A stretch of 15,583 nucleotides of DNA from the NCBI GenBank assembly GCA_964448105.1, contig CAYUVK010000118.1:1-15583 (forward strand). Reading direction: 5' to 3'. The notes under the pieces were generated by a model, which made no database searches, was not told the origin of the DNA, and saw nothing but the letters and a program-made list of their open reading frames with translations. A program made the translations under genes and the position numbers. How positions within the stretch are numbered: the stretch's first letter is position 1; each line of letters starts with the position of its first letter. Shown here in pieces: positions 5,869-13,661 of the stretch. This DNA comes from CAVQBP01 sp964448105 (GTDB taxonomy: Bacteria > Bacteroidota > Ignavibacteria > Ignavibacteriales > Ignavibacteriaceae).

Positions 5869-7296
5869 ATGAAATATTTTTCATTAAGCCAATCATATTA
5901 CAAAGTCCGCATTATCGTTACTTTTTGTGCAGTTACTATTCTTATAGTTTTAATTTTGTCTTTTTTAAGCTACAGGTTTGTTAGAAAGCTCTATTTAGAT
6001 CAACTAAGCGACCAGGTAAATATTGTAACAAAAATGATCTCCCGTCAAATAGACAATAAATATTTGGATTTGCTGCAGGTAGGAGCACCTACCAATTCAA
6101 CAGTTAATTATTTCAAAAAAATATTTTCTGAAAATCTAAATAACGGTTTCCACTCGCAAATTTTTATTTTTGACCGGAACCTTCACAAAATTATCAGCTC
6201 TGATCCCGGTACATCAAAAGAAGGTCCGGAAACTCTGCTTTTGCTGAATCAAAAAGAAATAAACGGATTATTACCGGGTGAATCAAAGGTTTCTTTCCCT
6301 TTCAAAGGTGATGATGGAAAATGGTATTTATGGGGTTTTTACCGGCTGGATAACAGCTACTGGCTGGCATTAAAAGAAAATGCGGCTAAGCTTGAAAGAG
6401 TTGAAGATTTTGCCGCTGAATTCTTTTATATCGGTTTAGGGGGAATAATATTAACTTTATTTGTGGCATGGTTGATGGCGCGTACACTTATTAAACCGAT
6501 AGATCATCTGGTAGAATTTAGTAAAAAAATCGGGGAAGAAGATTATCATGCTGCGGTTCCGCTTAACACTCAGGGTGAATTAAAAATTCTTGCCGATTCA
6601 ATGGAAAAAATGAAAAAAGATATTGAAGCTCATAATAAAGAAAAAGAAAAAATGCTTGCTCAAATAGCCCATGAAATTCGAAATCCTTTGGGTGGAATTG
6701 AATTATTAGCTAACTTAACAAAAGAAGACCTGGTAAGGGAAAATAATTCAAGTTTAACCGGGACTGAATACCTGGATAAAATTATTTGTGAAGTAAATTC
6801 ATTAAAATCTTTAATTACTTCTTATTTAAATTTCAGCAGACCGCTGCCTGCAAATCCCGGGTGGTTTAATATAAATAATTTATTAAAGGAAGTTGGGGAA
6901 AATTTAATAATCAACTTTAAGAAGAAGAATATTAATTTCACTTTTAAAAATGATATTGAAAAAATTTATTTTGACAGATCTCATTTAAAACAAATCTTTC
7001 TTAATTTGATTACCAACAGTATGGAATCTATGAACAATAACGGAAATATTTATGTTTATGTTTTCGAAGAAAATAAAAAATGGAAAATTATTTTTTCAGA
7101 TGATGGTCCGGGCATTAAAAAAGAAAATTTATTAAAGATATTTGAACCTTTCTTCACTACAAAAAAAGATGGGACCGGTTTAGGACTGGCAATTTGCAAA
7201 AAGTTATGTAATGAAAATAAAGCCGAATTAAAAGCCGGGAACAATAAAGAAAAAGGATCAACATTTATAATTACTAAAGATGTAAGACAGGCGTAA
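5869..7296 (+). CDS. Two-component sensor histidine kinase (HAMP-HisKA-HATPase)
   Basis: 475 aa. ATG 5869 follows AGGGAA (5861-5866). Topology: transmembrane helix about 15-38, a periplasmic sensor region about 39-184, a second helix about 185-204, HAMP about 205-257, then the dimerisation/phosphoacceptor helix with QIAHEIRNPLGG (His268). The ATP-binding domain is complete: N box LNLITNSMES (Asn383), G1 DDGPGI (411-416), F box FEPFFTTK (425-432) and G2 GTGLGL (435-440). It is therefore a competent kinase of the NtrB/AtoS-like class that pairs with NtrC-type regulators. The periplasmic ligand domain is of no family I can name. The partner regulator starts 3 nt after its stop, and two envelope-protein genes follow in the same tight operon, so it probably senses an envelope or external signal. 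Confidence 0.95.
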   Translation: MKYFSLSQSYYKVRIIVTFCAVTILIVLILSFLSYRFVRKLYLDQLSDQVNIVTKMISRQIDNKYLDLLQVGAPTNSTVNYFKKIFSENLNNGFHSQIFIFDRNLHKIISSDPGTSKEGPETLLLLNQKEINGLLPGESKVSFPFKGDDGKWYLWGFYRLDNSYWLALKENAAKLERVEDFAAEFFYIGLGGIILTLFVAWLMARTLIKPIDHLVEFSKKIGEEDYHAAVPLNTQGELKILADSMEKMKKDIEAHNKEKEKMLAQIAHEIRNPLGGIELLANLTKEDLVRENNSSLTGTEYLDKIICEVNSLKSLITSYLNFSRPLPANPGWFNINNLLKEVGENLIINFKKKNINFTFKNDIEKIYFDRSHLKQIFLNLITNSMESMNNNGNIYVYVFEENKKWKIIFSDDGPGIKKENLLKIFEPFFTTKKDGTGLGLAICKKLCNENKAELKAGNNKEKGSTFIITKDVRQA

Positions 7297-7299
7297 AAA

Positions 7300-8661
7300 A
7301 TGAATAAAGAAATCCTGGTTGTTGAAGATAACGATACTATGCGGTTGGGAATCTCCGAGACTTTAAAGAGAGAAGTATATTCGGTTTTTGCTTTCGATAA
7401 TGGCGCAGATGCACTAAAAAAATTTGAATGTTCAAATATTCCGCTCGCAATCCTTGATTTGAAAATGGAGCCGCTAGACGGGATTGAGATATTAAAAAGA
7501 ATAAAGGAAATAAATCCTTCAGTTGAAGTTCTTATGATATCTGCATACGGAACTGTTGAAGATGCCGTTAAAGCCATGAAGCTTGGTGCGATTGATTTTT
7601 TAACCAAGCCGTTTTCCCCCGACGAGCTTAGAATAAGGATTAAAAATATCTGGGGTAAAATCGAAAATGAAAAAAGAATAGATGAATTAATCGAACAAAA
7701 TAAAATTCTAAACGAAGAGCTTGGTTACGGTGAGATGATAGGTGCTTCACCTCAAATGAAAGAGGTATTTTCTTTAATTGATCAAGTTGCGGAAAAGGAC
7801 AGTACCGTTTTGATCAAGGGTGAAAGCGGTACGGGAAAGGAACTGGTTGCCAGGGCAATTCATAAAAAAAGCGGGAGATCAGGGAAAGCTTTTATTAAAG
7901 TTAATTGCGGCGCTTTAAATGAAAACCTTCTAGAGAGTGAACTTTTCGGACATGAAAAAGGTGCATTTACAGGCGCGATAAGACAAAAAAAGGGAAGGTT
8001 TGAGCTTGCGGATAAAGGAACTTTATTTCTTGATGAGATTGGAGATATTTCAACTGCCATGCAGATAAAATTATTGAGAGTTTTACAGGATGGTGAATTT
8101 GAAAGGGTCGGCGGTGAATCTACAATTATAACAGATGTAAGATTAATTTCTGCCACAAACCAGGATTTATCGAAGCTGATATATGAAGGAAAATTTAGAG
8201 AGGACCTGTTTTACCGTTTAAGCGTTATTCCTATTAAGCTTCCTTCTTTACGCGAAAGAAAAGATGATATAATCCCTTTGGTAGAACATTTCTTGAATAA
8301 GTTTGCGTCTTTAAATAAAGACAAAAAAAATAAAATTGATAAAGATGGAATTAAGCTTCTTGTCGAATATCCATGGCCCGGCAACATTAGGGAGCTTGAA
8401 AACCTGATGGAAAGATTATGTGTAATTTCCAGGTATACCGAAATTGAAAATAGTCTGATTGCACGGCATTTATCCGGAAATATTCAGCATAGCGGTAATT
8501 TTGATAATCTTCCCCTGGAAGAAGCTCTTTTTGCATTTGAAAAAAATTTAATAGTACAAGCCATGAAAAAAGCCGACGGTGTTAAAAATAGAGCCGCTAA
8601 AATACTGGGAATCAGTACAAGTGTTCTATATTATAAACTTGATAAGTTTGGATTGATATAA
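7300..8661 (+). CDS. Sigma-54-dependent NtrC-family response regulator
   Basis: 453 aa with the full three-domain plan. The receiver domain (1-115) has the acidic pair Glu9/Asp10, phosphoacceptor Asp53 in LAILDLKM, Ser81 and Lys103 in LTKPF. After a short linker comes the AAA+ domain: Walker A GESGTGKE (174-181), the sigma-54 contact loop GAFTGA (221-226), Walker B TLFLDEIGD (241-249) and arginine-rich sensor regions, ending near WPGNIRELENL. The C-terminus (about 405-453) is a Fis-type helix-turn-helix with NRAAKILGISTSVLYYKL. It should open sigma-54 promoters when phosphorylated by the kinase encoded just upstream. I could not find a convincing GG-N10-GC sigma-54 site in the intergenic sequences of this window, so its targets may lie elsewhere. 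The next gene's ATG abuts its stop with no spacer. Confidence 0.96.
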   Translation: MNKEILVVEDNDTMRLGISETLKREVYSVFAFDNGADALKKFECSNIPLAILDLKMEPLDGIEILKRIKEINPSVEVLMISAYGTVEDAVKAMKLGAIDFLTKPFSPDELRIRIKNIWGKIENEKRIDELIEQNKILNEELGYGEMIGASPQMKEVFSLIDQVAEKDSTVLIKGESGTGKELVARAIHKKSGRSGKAFIKVNCGALNENLLESELFGHEKGAFTGAIRQKKGRFELADKGTLFLDEIGDISTAMQIKLLRVLQDGEFERVGGESTIITDVRLISATNQDLSKLIYEGKFREDLFYRLSVIPIKLPSLRERKDDIIPLVEHFLNKFASLNKDKKNKIDKDGIKLLVEYPWPGNIRELENLMERLCVISRYTEIENSLIARHLSGNIQHSGNFDNLPLEEALFAFEKNLIVQAMKKADGVKNRAAKILGISTSVLYYKLDKFGLI

Positions 8662-9660
8662 ATGAAATCGGTATTATTTTTATTGGTTGTTTTGCTTATA
8701 ACATTTTCTCCGGGGAGTATTTTAAAATCCCAAAATATTTCTGCTGAAAAAGATCTGGCAAAACTTGAAACAAAATATAATGATTTGCAAAAAAAATATT
8801 CTTCGGGAAAGATGCTGCTTGATTCTTTGAAAAATAAATTGGATGCTAGAGTTAAAGAAATCAATACAGAAAAAAGTAAACCGGCTCCTGATAAAGATAA
8901 AATTACTTTCCTGATGGCGAATTCCGTTACTCTCTCAAACAATATTGATGAGCAGCAAAGAAAAATAAATAAAATTGAGAAATCAATTGCCGCAATAAAA
9001 GTTAAATTAAGTGAAAAGTATTCCGGTATTATTGATTCTTTAAAGGATGTTCAGAAAAAGGATATGGAGAATAAGGAAGAGGTTGAAAATTTAATTTTGT
9101 TTTATGCAGCTAAAAGACTTGAAGTTACACCGGAAATCTTTCAATTATCATTTAATCCTTATAAAATATTGGAGTTAGATTTAAATAAATCAAAAGACTC
9201 TGTCGATCAAAAAATATATTCGGAATACTTAAGTAATGCTTTGCAGGAAGTTAATAATATCTTATCAAATATTTCCGAAGAAAATACTAAAATTAACCAG
9301 GTAATTGAACTTCAAAGAAAAACCAATAAATTCATTGAAGAAACGGAACTTGAAAGCGGTATAACTTCCGGCAAACTTTCTCAAGAGGGAAATAATGAAA
9401 AAGCTTCAAATACAAGAACCGGTCCTGTTTATGCAGAATCTAGCAACAGCTTAAGCGATAATGCTCAAGTTTATGCACACCTTTTGGAGCAGCTAAGTAC
9501 AGTTAAATCATTATCAGTGCGGCAGCTGCCCGGTGAAACCCTTCAAAGCCTTGAAAAAAATATTGACCTGAATTCTTATGACAAGCTATTAAAAGAAGTA
9601 AAGAAAAGATTGGTGGAGTATAAAAAGTTATTAGAGCAAAAAATCGGTCCTTCCAGATGA
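8662..9660 (+). CDS. Exported coiled-coil protein, unrecognised family
   Basis: 332 aa. The start codon directly follows the regulator's stop (TAA then ATG, no gap). Residues 1-24 form a signal peptide (LFLLVVLLITFSPGSILKSQ). The mature protein is almost entirely Lys/Glu-rich helix with heptad-like Leu/Ile spacing: coiled-coil candidates lie at about 27-75, 90-145 and 190-235. A Ser/Asn/Gly-rich linker at about 236-265 and a shorter C-terminal helical region (about 295-330) follow. No enzyme motif or Cys is visible. The combination suggests a periplasmic scaffold or adaptor. Its stop overlaps the start of the downstream barrel gene by 4 nt (ATGA at 9657-9660), so the two proteins are probably made together and may act together, in the way periplasmic helical partners pair with outer-membrane channels. 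That pairing is inference only. Confidence 0.8.
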   Translation: MKSVLFLLVVLLITFSPGSILKSQNISAEKDLAKLETKYNDLQKKYSSGKMLLDSLKNKLDARVKEINTEKSKPAPDKDKITFLMANSVTLSNNIDEQQRKINKIEKSIAAIKVKLSEKYSGIIDSLKDVQKKDMENKEEVENLILFYAAKRLEVTPEIFQLSFNPYKILELDLNKSKDSVDQKIYSEYLSNALQEVNNILSNISEENTKINQVIELQRKTNKFIEETELESGITSGKLSQEGNNEKASNTRTGPVYAESSNSLSDNAQVYAHLLEQLSTVKSLSVRQLPGETLQSLEKNIDLNSYDKLLKEVKKRLVEYKKLLEQKIGPSR

Positions 9661-10676
9661 CTTTAAAATGTCTCACTTTTATTTTTCTGCTAATCGCTTT
9701 TTATTCAAAAATTAACTTTGCACAATTATCACTTAGACTTAATCTTGAAGGGGGATATTACCAGTCGACTTCCAAAAGTGCTGTGGAATCGGGGCAGAAA
9801 GATGCAACTGTACGGATTGACGGGGAGATCGGCTACAAACACAAAGATGACAACCGGATGTTTTCATTTAAGCTTAGAGCCAGGCCTGAGGTTTATGGGT
9901 TTCACGACAATTTAAAAATCTTAAAACTGAAAGCTACCGGAAATTATTTTTTCACAGGAGATAATATTACATATGGATTTAATCTAACAGGACAAAGAAA
10001 TAATTACAAAGGGAGAAATGTTGATTTAAATTTTCAGGATTTTATATTTATGTTTGAATCGTTACTGGAAATGGGTAATGGTTTTTCTTTATCCGCGAAT
10101 TTAGGTTACGGTAACCAGGAAGTGTCTAACGATGTAAATCAAAAAATGGATCTCCTGTTTTTAGATACAGAAATATTTCAGCGTGCATTTAATGATGCCA
10201 GGCTTGGTTATGGTATTTATTCCGAAAGATTTGTCTTAACCGGTAATTACGAAGCAAAGGATATAAATAATAAAGGCTGGAGAATCGGTCCTCATATCAG
10301 TTTTGATTATCTAAAAGCTTTTCTTGTTAATTTTGATTATAGGTTCCTATTTCATATTTCGGAAATCACAGAATCCCCTTCCTATGAACATTGGATACGA
10401 TTAGTTGCCGGAAAATTGCTTACTGAAAATTGGTCGGTTTTTATATTAACAGATTATTATTTTAGAAAGTATACAATCTCAAAAATTATAGATAATCCGT
10501 ATATTTCGCTTTATACTCCAATAAATGAAGATAACAGGATTTATTTAAAGATTGGTTATAGTCTTTCGGATATTTTTGAAGCTTACTTTAAGACAGGTTA
10601 TTTCAGAGAAAACCTATTTAATAATTATTCATTTGCAGGATGGAATTTTTTAGCTGGAATCGAAATCGAAAATTGA
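9657..10676 (+). CDS. Outer-membrane beta-barrel-like protein, unrecognised family
   Basis: 339 aa. The ATG lies within the upstream stop (ATGA overlap) and there is no Shine-Dalgarno, as expected for translational coupling. The signal peptide is MTLKCLTFIFLLIAFYSKINFAQ, cut after FAQ. The mature chain is a run of amphipathic strands separated by short turns (SLRLNLEGGYYQ, RIDGEIGYKH, FSFKLRARPEVYGF, TYGFNLTGQR, FSLSANLGYG, SVFILTDYYF, RIYLKIGYSLS, FEAYFKTGYF, FLAGIEIEN), with Gly-Tyr and aromatic belts typical of transmembrane beta-barrels of about 14-16 strands. The ending EIEN lacks the usual terminal aromatic residue but is strand-like. Substrate or ligand is unknown. It is the last gene of the kinase-regulator operon; palindromic repeats occupy the 349-nt gap after it. 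Confidence 0.78.
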   Translation: MTLKCLTFIFLLIAFYSKINFAQLSLRLNLEGGYYQSTSKSAVESGQKDATVRIDGEIGYKHKDDNRMFSFKLRARPEVYGFHDNLKILKLKATGNYFFTGDNITYGFNLTGQRNNYKGRNVDLNFQDFIFMFESLLEMGNGFSLSANLGYGNQEVSNDVNQKMDLLFLDTEIFQRAFNDARLGYGIYSERFVLTGNYEAKDINNKGWRIGPHISFDYLKAFLVNFDYRFLFHISEITESPSYEHWIRLVAGKLLTENWSVFILTDYYFRKYTISKIIDNPYISLYTPINEDNRIYLKIGYSLSDIFEAYFKTGYFRENLFNNYSFAGWNFLAGIEIEN

Positions 10677-10685
10677 CTTGTGATA

Positions 10686-10732
10686 AACCTTCGAGGTTAG
10701 AGTATCGTATACAATTAGTAACCTTGAAGGTT
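10686..10732. repeat. Two AACCTT/AAGGTT dyads
   Basis: AACCT-TCG-AGGTT at 10686-10698 and AACCTT-G-AAGGTT at 10720-10732, 21 nt apart, starting 10 nt after the stop at 10676. The arms resemble the AACyGTT dyads nearby but differ in matched, complementary positions. Neither has a following T-run. They may be the start of a larger structured 3' region that continues to 10932. Confidence 0.5.
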
Positions 10733-10781
10733 CAGTGAAAGAATGATTTAAATCTTTTTAAGATTATTTTTATTTAACCAA

Positions 10782-10932
10782 TTGTGTGAATTAAAAATTT
10801 ATTATGAAAAACTGTTCAAACAGTTGCAAAATATCACTTTTGTTTTTATTAACACACGGATTAATCCGTGTGTTAATAAGAAAAACCTAGCGTACTCAAC
10901 CGTTTCAACGGTTTCCCAGCTAATTCACACAA
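10782..10932. repeat. Nested composite palindromic element, copy 2
   Basis: Outer 12-bp perfect arms TTGTGTGAATTA (10782-10793) and TAATTCACACAA (10921-10932) enclose, in order, AACTGTT-CA-AACAGTT (10810-10825), a 34-bp perfect palindrome (10846-10879) and AACCGTT-TC-AACGGTT (10898-10913). The left dyad ends 20 nt before the palindrome, the same distance as in copy 1 at 5141-5260, and TGTTTTTATTAA (10841-10852) matches the copy-1 lead-in at 11 of 12 positions. The element lies in the 349-nt gap between the barrel gene and the gene at 11026. The rest of that gap (10933-11025) is plain AT-rich sequence with no clear promoter. Confidence 0.65.
10846..10879. repeat. 34-bp perfect loop-free palindrome
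   Basis: The left half TTATTAACACACGGATT (10846-10862) is the exact reverse complement of 10863-10879. There is no spacer at the centre. T-rich sequence precedes it and A-rich sequence follows, the opposite of an intrinsic terminator in the + direction, and the minus strand reads the same way. It is the centre of composite copy 2. Confidence 0.85.
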
Positions 10933-11025
10933 CGGATTTTTATTTATATATTAATTAGTTGAGTAAAGATAAATAATAAACTATTGTTTTTGATGATAAT
11001 TTTATAACAAAAAAATGAGAATCTT

Positions 11026-12420
11026 ATGTTTGAAAAAGAAATTAAGTTCATATCGGATTTTACAATTAATAAAATAAATAATCTAGGTTCGTACTTTACA
11101 TATGATGAATTATTTTATTCCGGTGTTAATCCTGCTATATTAAAATTCATCTCTGCGGAATTAGATTACAGAATTTACGAAGACAGGAAGAAGCTGCTCC
11201 ATCATTCCACTTTCAACTATTCGGGTTCGGAGATTGCCCGTTATTTCGATCTCATCGGGAAGGAAATAAAGAAAAGCACCAAAATTTCATTTAATGAAAT
11301 TAAGAACCTTGTTAACCAGGCGATTGCTTTTAATGCAGATTTCATTGTTTCACCCAATGAAACTTTAATAAATCTTATTTTTAATAAAAACCAGGAAGGA
11401 ATAATTGAAGATATAAAACTTAAGCTGAATTACGTTTATTATTATCCTTATATAATAGATATATTAAATTCTTATATAAGCAAGAAAAAAATATCTGGAT
11501 TAACTTCTTCAAAGCTAGGTGAGATCCTTTCCGAAATTAATACACAGCTTTCAGTTTCTGATCCTGAAAAAATAATTGAAGATGCGGTTAATACTATTTT
11601 TGATTTCTATAATATTGGGAACACAGGCAATAAAAAACTATCAATAAATTTTATTGAGGTTTACCTTGAAAAAATGAATCTGGAAAAATATGTAAATAAA
11701 CTAAAGGAACAAGCTTCCAGGGATCCAAAACAGAAATATGAAAATAATGAAATTAAGAGTATCCTATTTTCTCCTGCACCTATAAAAGGGCCGGATAAAA
11801 CCGTTATTGAAGAACCTGTAATTCAAGAAGAACAAGATTTAACTAAAGATGAACCCAAGGAAGAAATTGATGATGTACAAAATTTAGAGAATTTACCTGA
11901 AGATTTAACGAAATCAGAATTGCAGGATGAGGTTCAGGAAGAATCGGATCAGAAAGAGGTTGAATTTGATATTACAGAACACAACAATTTAGAAGCATTA
12001 TATAATTTTAATGAAGAATCCGGGGAAAATATCCCTGAGAATGAAAACAATGAAAATGTTTCAAAAATAGAAGATGAAAAAATCAAAGAAGAGCTGAAAA
12101 GTTCGGAAGAATTTGAATTGGAAAAATTTAGTGATGCACCTGCAGCCGATAAGGAACCTGAAAAGGAACATAAAAAATCAAGAGATAAAGATATATTTAC
12201 ATATCTTAGCGATAAGGAAATTGAAAAGATTGTCGGTTATATTTTTAACGATGACAGGGATGAATTTGCGCTTACTATGGAAAAAGTATCCGAATGCGAC
12301 ACTTATGAAGATGCTGTAGACATCTTGAAAGAAGTCTTTAAAGCTTATTATGTTAATCCTTATTCAAAAGAAGCTATAACATTTACTAACTCTGTTGCAA
12401 ATTATTTTGAGCAAACTTAA
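11026..12420 (+). CDS. Unrecognised protein: helical N-domain, acidic linker, C-terminal helical domain
   Basis: 464 aa with no signal peptide or membrane segment, so probably cytoplasmic. I do not recognise the family. Residues 1-230 are a well-ordered, mostly helical domain (starts FEKEIKFISDFTINKINNLG; contains SGSEIARYFDLIGKEIKK and KLGEILSEINTQL). Residues about 245-385 form a low-complexity acidic linker dominated by Glu, Asp, Asn and Lys (for example EEPVIQEEQDLTKDEPKEE). Residues about 388-464 form a compact C-terminal helical domain (FTYLSDKEIEKIVGYIF, SECDTYEDAVDILKEVF) ending FEQT. The two ordered ends joined by a long acidic tether suggest a protein that binds partners at both ends. 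No Shine-Dalgarno is obvious. The 100-N gap 8 nt after its stop hides whether anything lies between it and obgE. Confidence 0.85.
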   Translation: MFEKEIKFISDFTINKINNLGSYFTYDELFYSGVNPAILKFISAELDYRIYEDRKKLLHHSTFNYSGSEIARYFDLIGKEIKKSTKISFNEIKNLVNQAIAFNADFIVSPNETLINLIFNKNQEGIIEDIKLKLNYVYYYPYIIDILNSYISKKKISGLTSSKLGEILSEINTQLSVSDPEKIIEDAVNTIFDFYNIGNTGNKKLSINFIEVYLEKMNLEKYVNKLKEQASRDPKQKYENNEIKSILFSPAPIKGPDKTVIEEPVIQEEQDLTKDEPKEEIDDVQNLENLPEDLTKSELQDEVQEESDQKEVEFDITEHNNLEALYNFNEESGENIPENENNENVSKIEDEKIKEELKSSEEFELEKFSDAPAADKEPEKEHKKSRDKDIFTYLSDKEIEKIVGYIFNDDRDEFALTMEKVSECDTYEDAVDILKEVFKAYYVNPYSKEAITFTNSVANYFEQT

Positions 12421-12428
12421 TTTGTCGG

Positions 12429-12528
12429 NNNNNNNNNNNNNNNNNNNNNNNNNNNNNNNNNNNNNNNNNNNNNNNNNNNNNNNNNNNNNNNNNNNNNNNN
12501 NNNNNNNNNNNNNNNNNNNNNNNNNNNN
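12429..12528. other. Scaffold gap (100 N)
   Basis: Exactly 100 N, the usual placeholder for a gap of unknown size. Only 8 known bases separate it from the upstream stop and 3 from the obgE start, so the obgE ribosome binding site and promoter are hidden and the true distance, even the adjacency, of the flanking genes is not established. Confidence 0.97.
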
Positions 12529-12531
12529 AAT

Positions 12532-13536
12532 ATGTTTATTGATTATGTTGAAATAGAAATAAAAGCCGGTGACGGGGGGAATGGCGCTGTTACTTTTAGA
12601 AGAGAGAAGTATGTTCCCAAAGGAGGGCCTTCAGGCGGGAATGGCGGAAAAGGCGGCGATATCATAATTGAAGCACATCATAATCTTTCGACACTATTGG
12701 ATTTTAAGTACAAAAAAAAGTACAAAGCACAAAACGGTGAAGAAGGGGGGAATTCACTTAAGGATGGAAAGAACGGCAAAAATGTAATAATTAAAGTTCC
12801 TGTTGGTACAATGATTAAAGATGCAGGAACAGGAAATATAATTGCAGATCTTGATGAAGATAAAAGAAGTATTGTAATTGCGAAAGGTGGGAAAGGGGGA
12901 AAAGGGAACAGCAATTTTGCTACACCGACTAATCAAGCCCCCAGGTTTGCAGAAGACGGTAAGCCGGGAGAACAAAAAAAAATTATTCTAGAGCTTAAAT
13001 TAATTGCTGATGTCGGGTTAGTTGGCTTTCCGAATTCGGGAAAGTCAACATTAATTTCCGTAATATCAGCGGCAAGACCCAAGATTGCAGATTATCCTTT
13101 TACAACACTGGAACCTGTTCTCGGTATTGTTAATTATAAAAATTATCAAAGTTTTACTGTTGCAGATATCCCGGGGATAATTGAAGGTGCACATGAAGGG
13201 AAAGGGCTCGGTCATAAATTCTTAAGACATATAGAACGGACAAAAATATTGCTTTTCTTAATTGATATTACTTCGGAAAATTACCAGGAAGATTTTGATA
13301 TTTTAAATAATGAATTAAAGAGTTTCAGCGAAGTTCTATCAAATAAAAAGAAAATTATTGCTCTTTCAAAAGCTGATTTATTGGAAGAAGAAAAACTGAA
13401 AAAAGTATCAAAGGAAAAAATAAAAAACCTTGATTTGCATCCCGGTGTGCAAGATTCGCCTCTATTTATCATCTCTTCCGTTACAAATTACGGATTGGAT
13501 GAATTACTGGATTATCTCTGGGAAAATTTAACTTAA
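12532..13536 (+). CDS. obgE: Obg-family GTPase (ribosome assembly)
   Basis: 334 aa, the length of a minimal Obg (no C-terminal extension). The N-terminal Obg domain (1-157) is the glycine-rich fold with GDGGNGAVTFRREKYVPKGG, GGNGGKGGD and KGGKGGKGNSNFATPTNQAP. The GTPase domain follows: G1 GFPNSGKS (165-172), switch I DYPFTTLEP, G3 DIPG (212-215) with IIEGAHEGKGLGHKFLRH after it, G4 SKAD (279-282) where NKxD is usual, and G5 ISSVT. Obg binds the large ribosomal subunit precursor and couples assembly to GTP and stress-nucleotide levels; it is nearly universal and usually essential. Because the scaffold gap ends 3 nt before the ATG, no upstream site can be judged, but the N-terminus MFIDYVEIEIKAGDGG aligns with the family start, so the start is secure. 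Confidence 0.98.
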   Translation: MFIDYVEIEIKAGDGGNGAVTFRREKYVPKGGPSGGNGGKGGDIIIEAHHNLSTLLDFKYKKKYKAQNGEEGGNSLKDGKNGKNVIIKVPVGTMIKDAGTGNIIADLDEDKRSIVIAKGGKGGKGNSNFATPTNQAPRFAEDGKPGEQKKIILELKLIADVGLVGFPNSGKSTLISVISAARPKIADYPFTTLEPVLGIVNYKNYQSFTVADIPGIIEGAHEGKGLGHKFLRHIERTKILLFLIDITSENYQEDFDILNNELKSFSEVLSNKKKIIALSKADLLEEEKLKKVSKEKIKNLDLHPGVQDSPLFIISSVTNYGLDELLDYLWENLT

Positions 13537-13661
13537 AGTCAAAGGTCACAAATCAAAATTGAAATCTGATTTTTACATCTCACATCTCTAAGTTTTAGTT
13601 GCAAGAAGTTAAAAAAAATTTTAGATTTGAGTATGAATAATTAACCCAAAAAGGGGATAAT

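Noticed and set aside
10686..10932. CRISPR array or tandem-repeat array
   Set aside because: The repeats differ in sequence, are palindromic rather than direct, and have irregular spacing without unique equal-length spacers. No cas gene is present.
13550..13572. AAATCA/TGATTT hairpin after obgE as a terminator
   Set aside because: The stem is 6 bp, AT-rich, with an 11-nt loop and only a short T-run, too weak to call.
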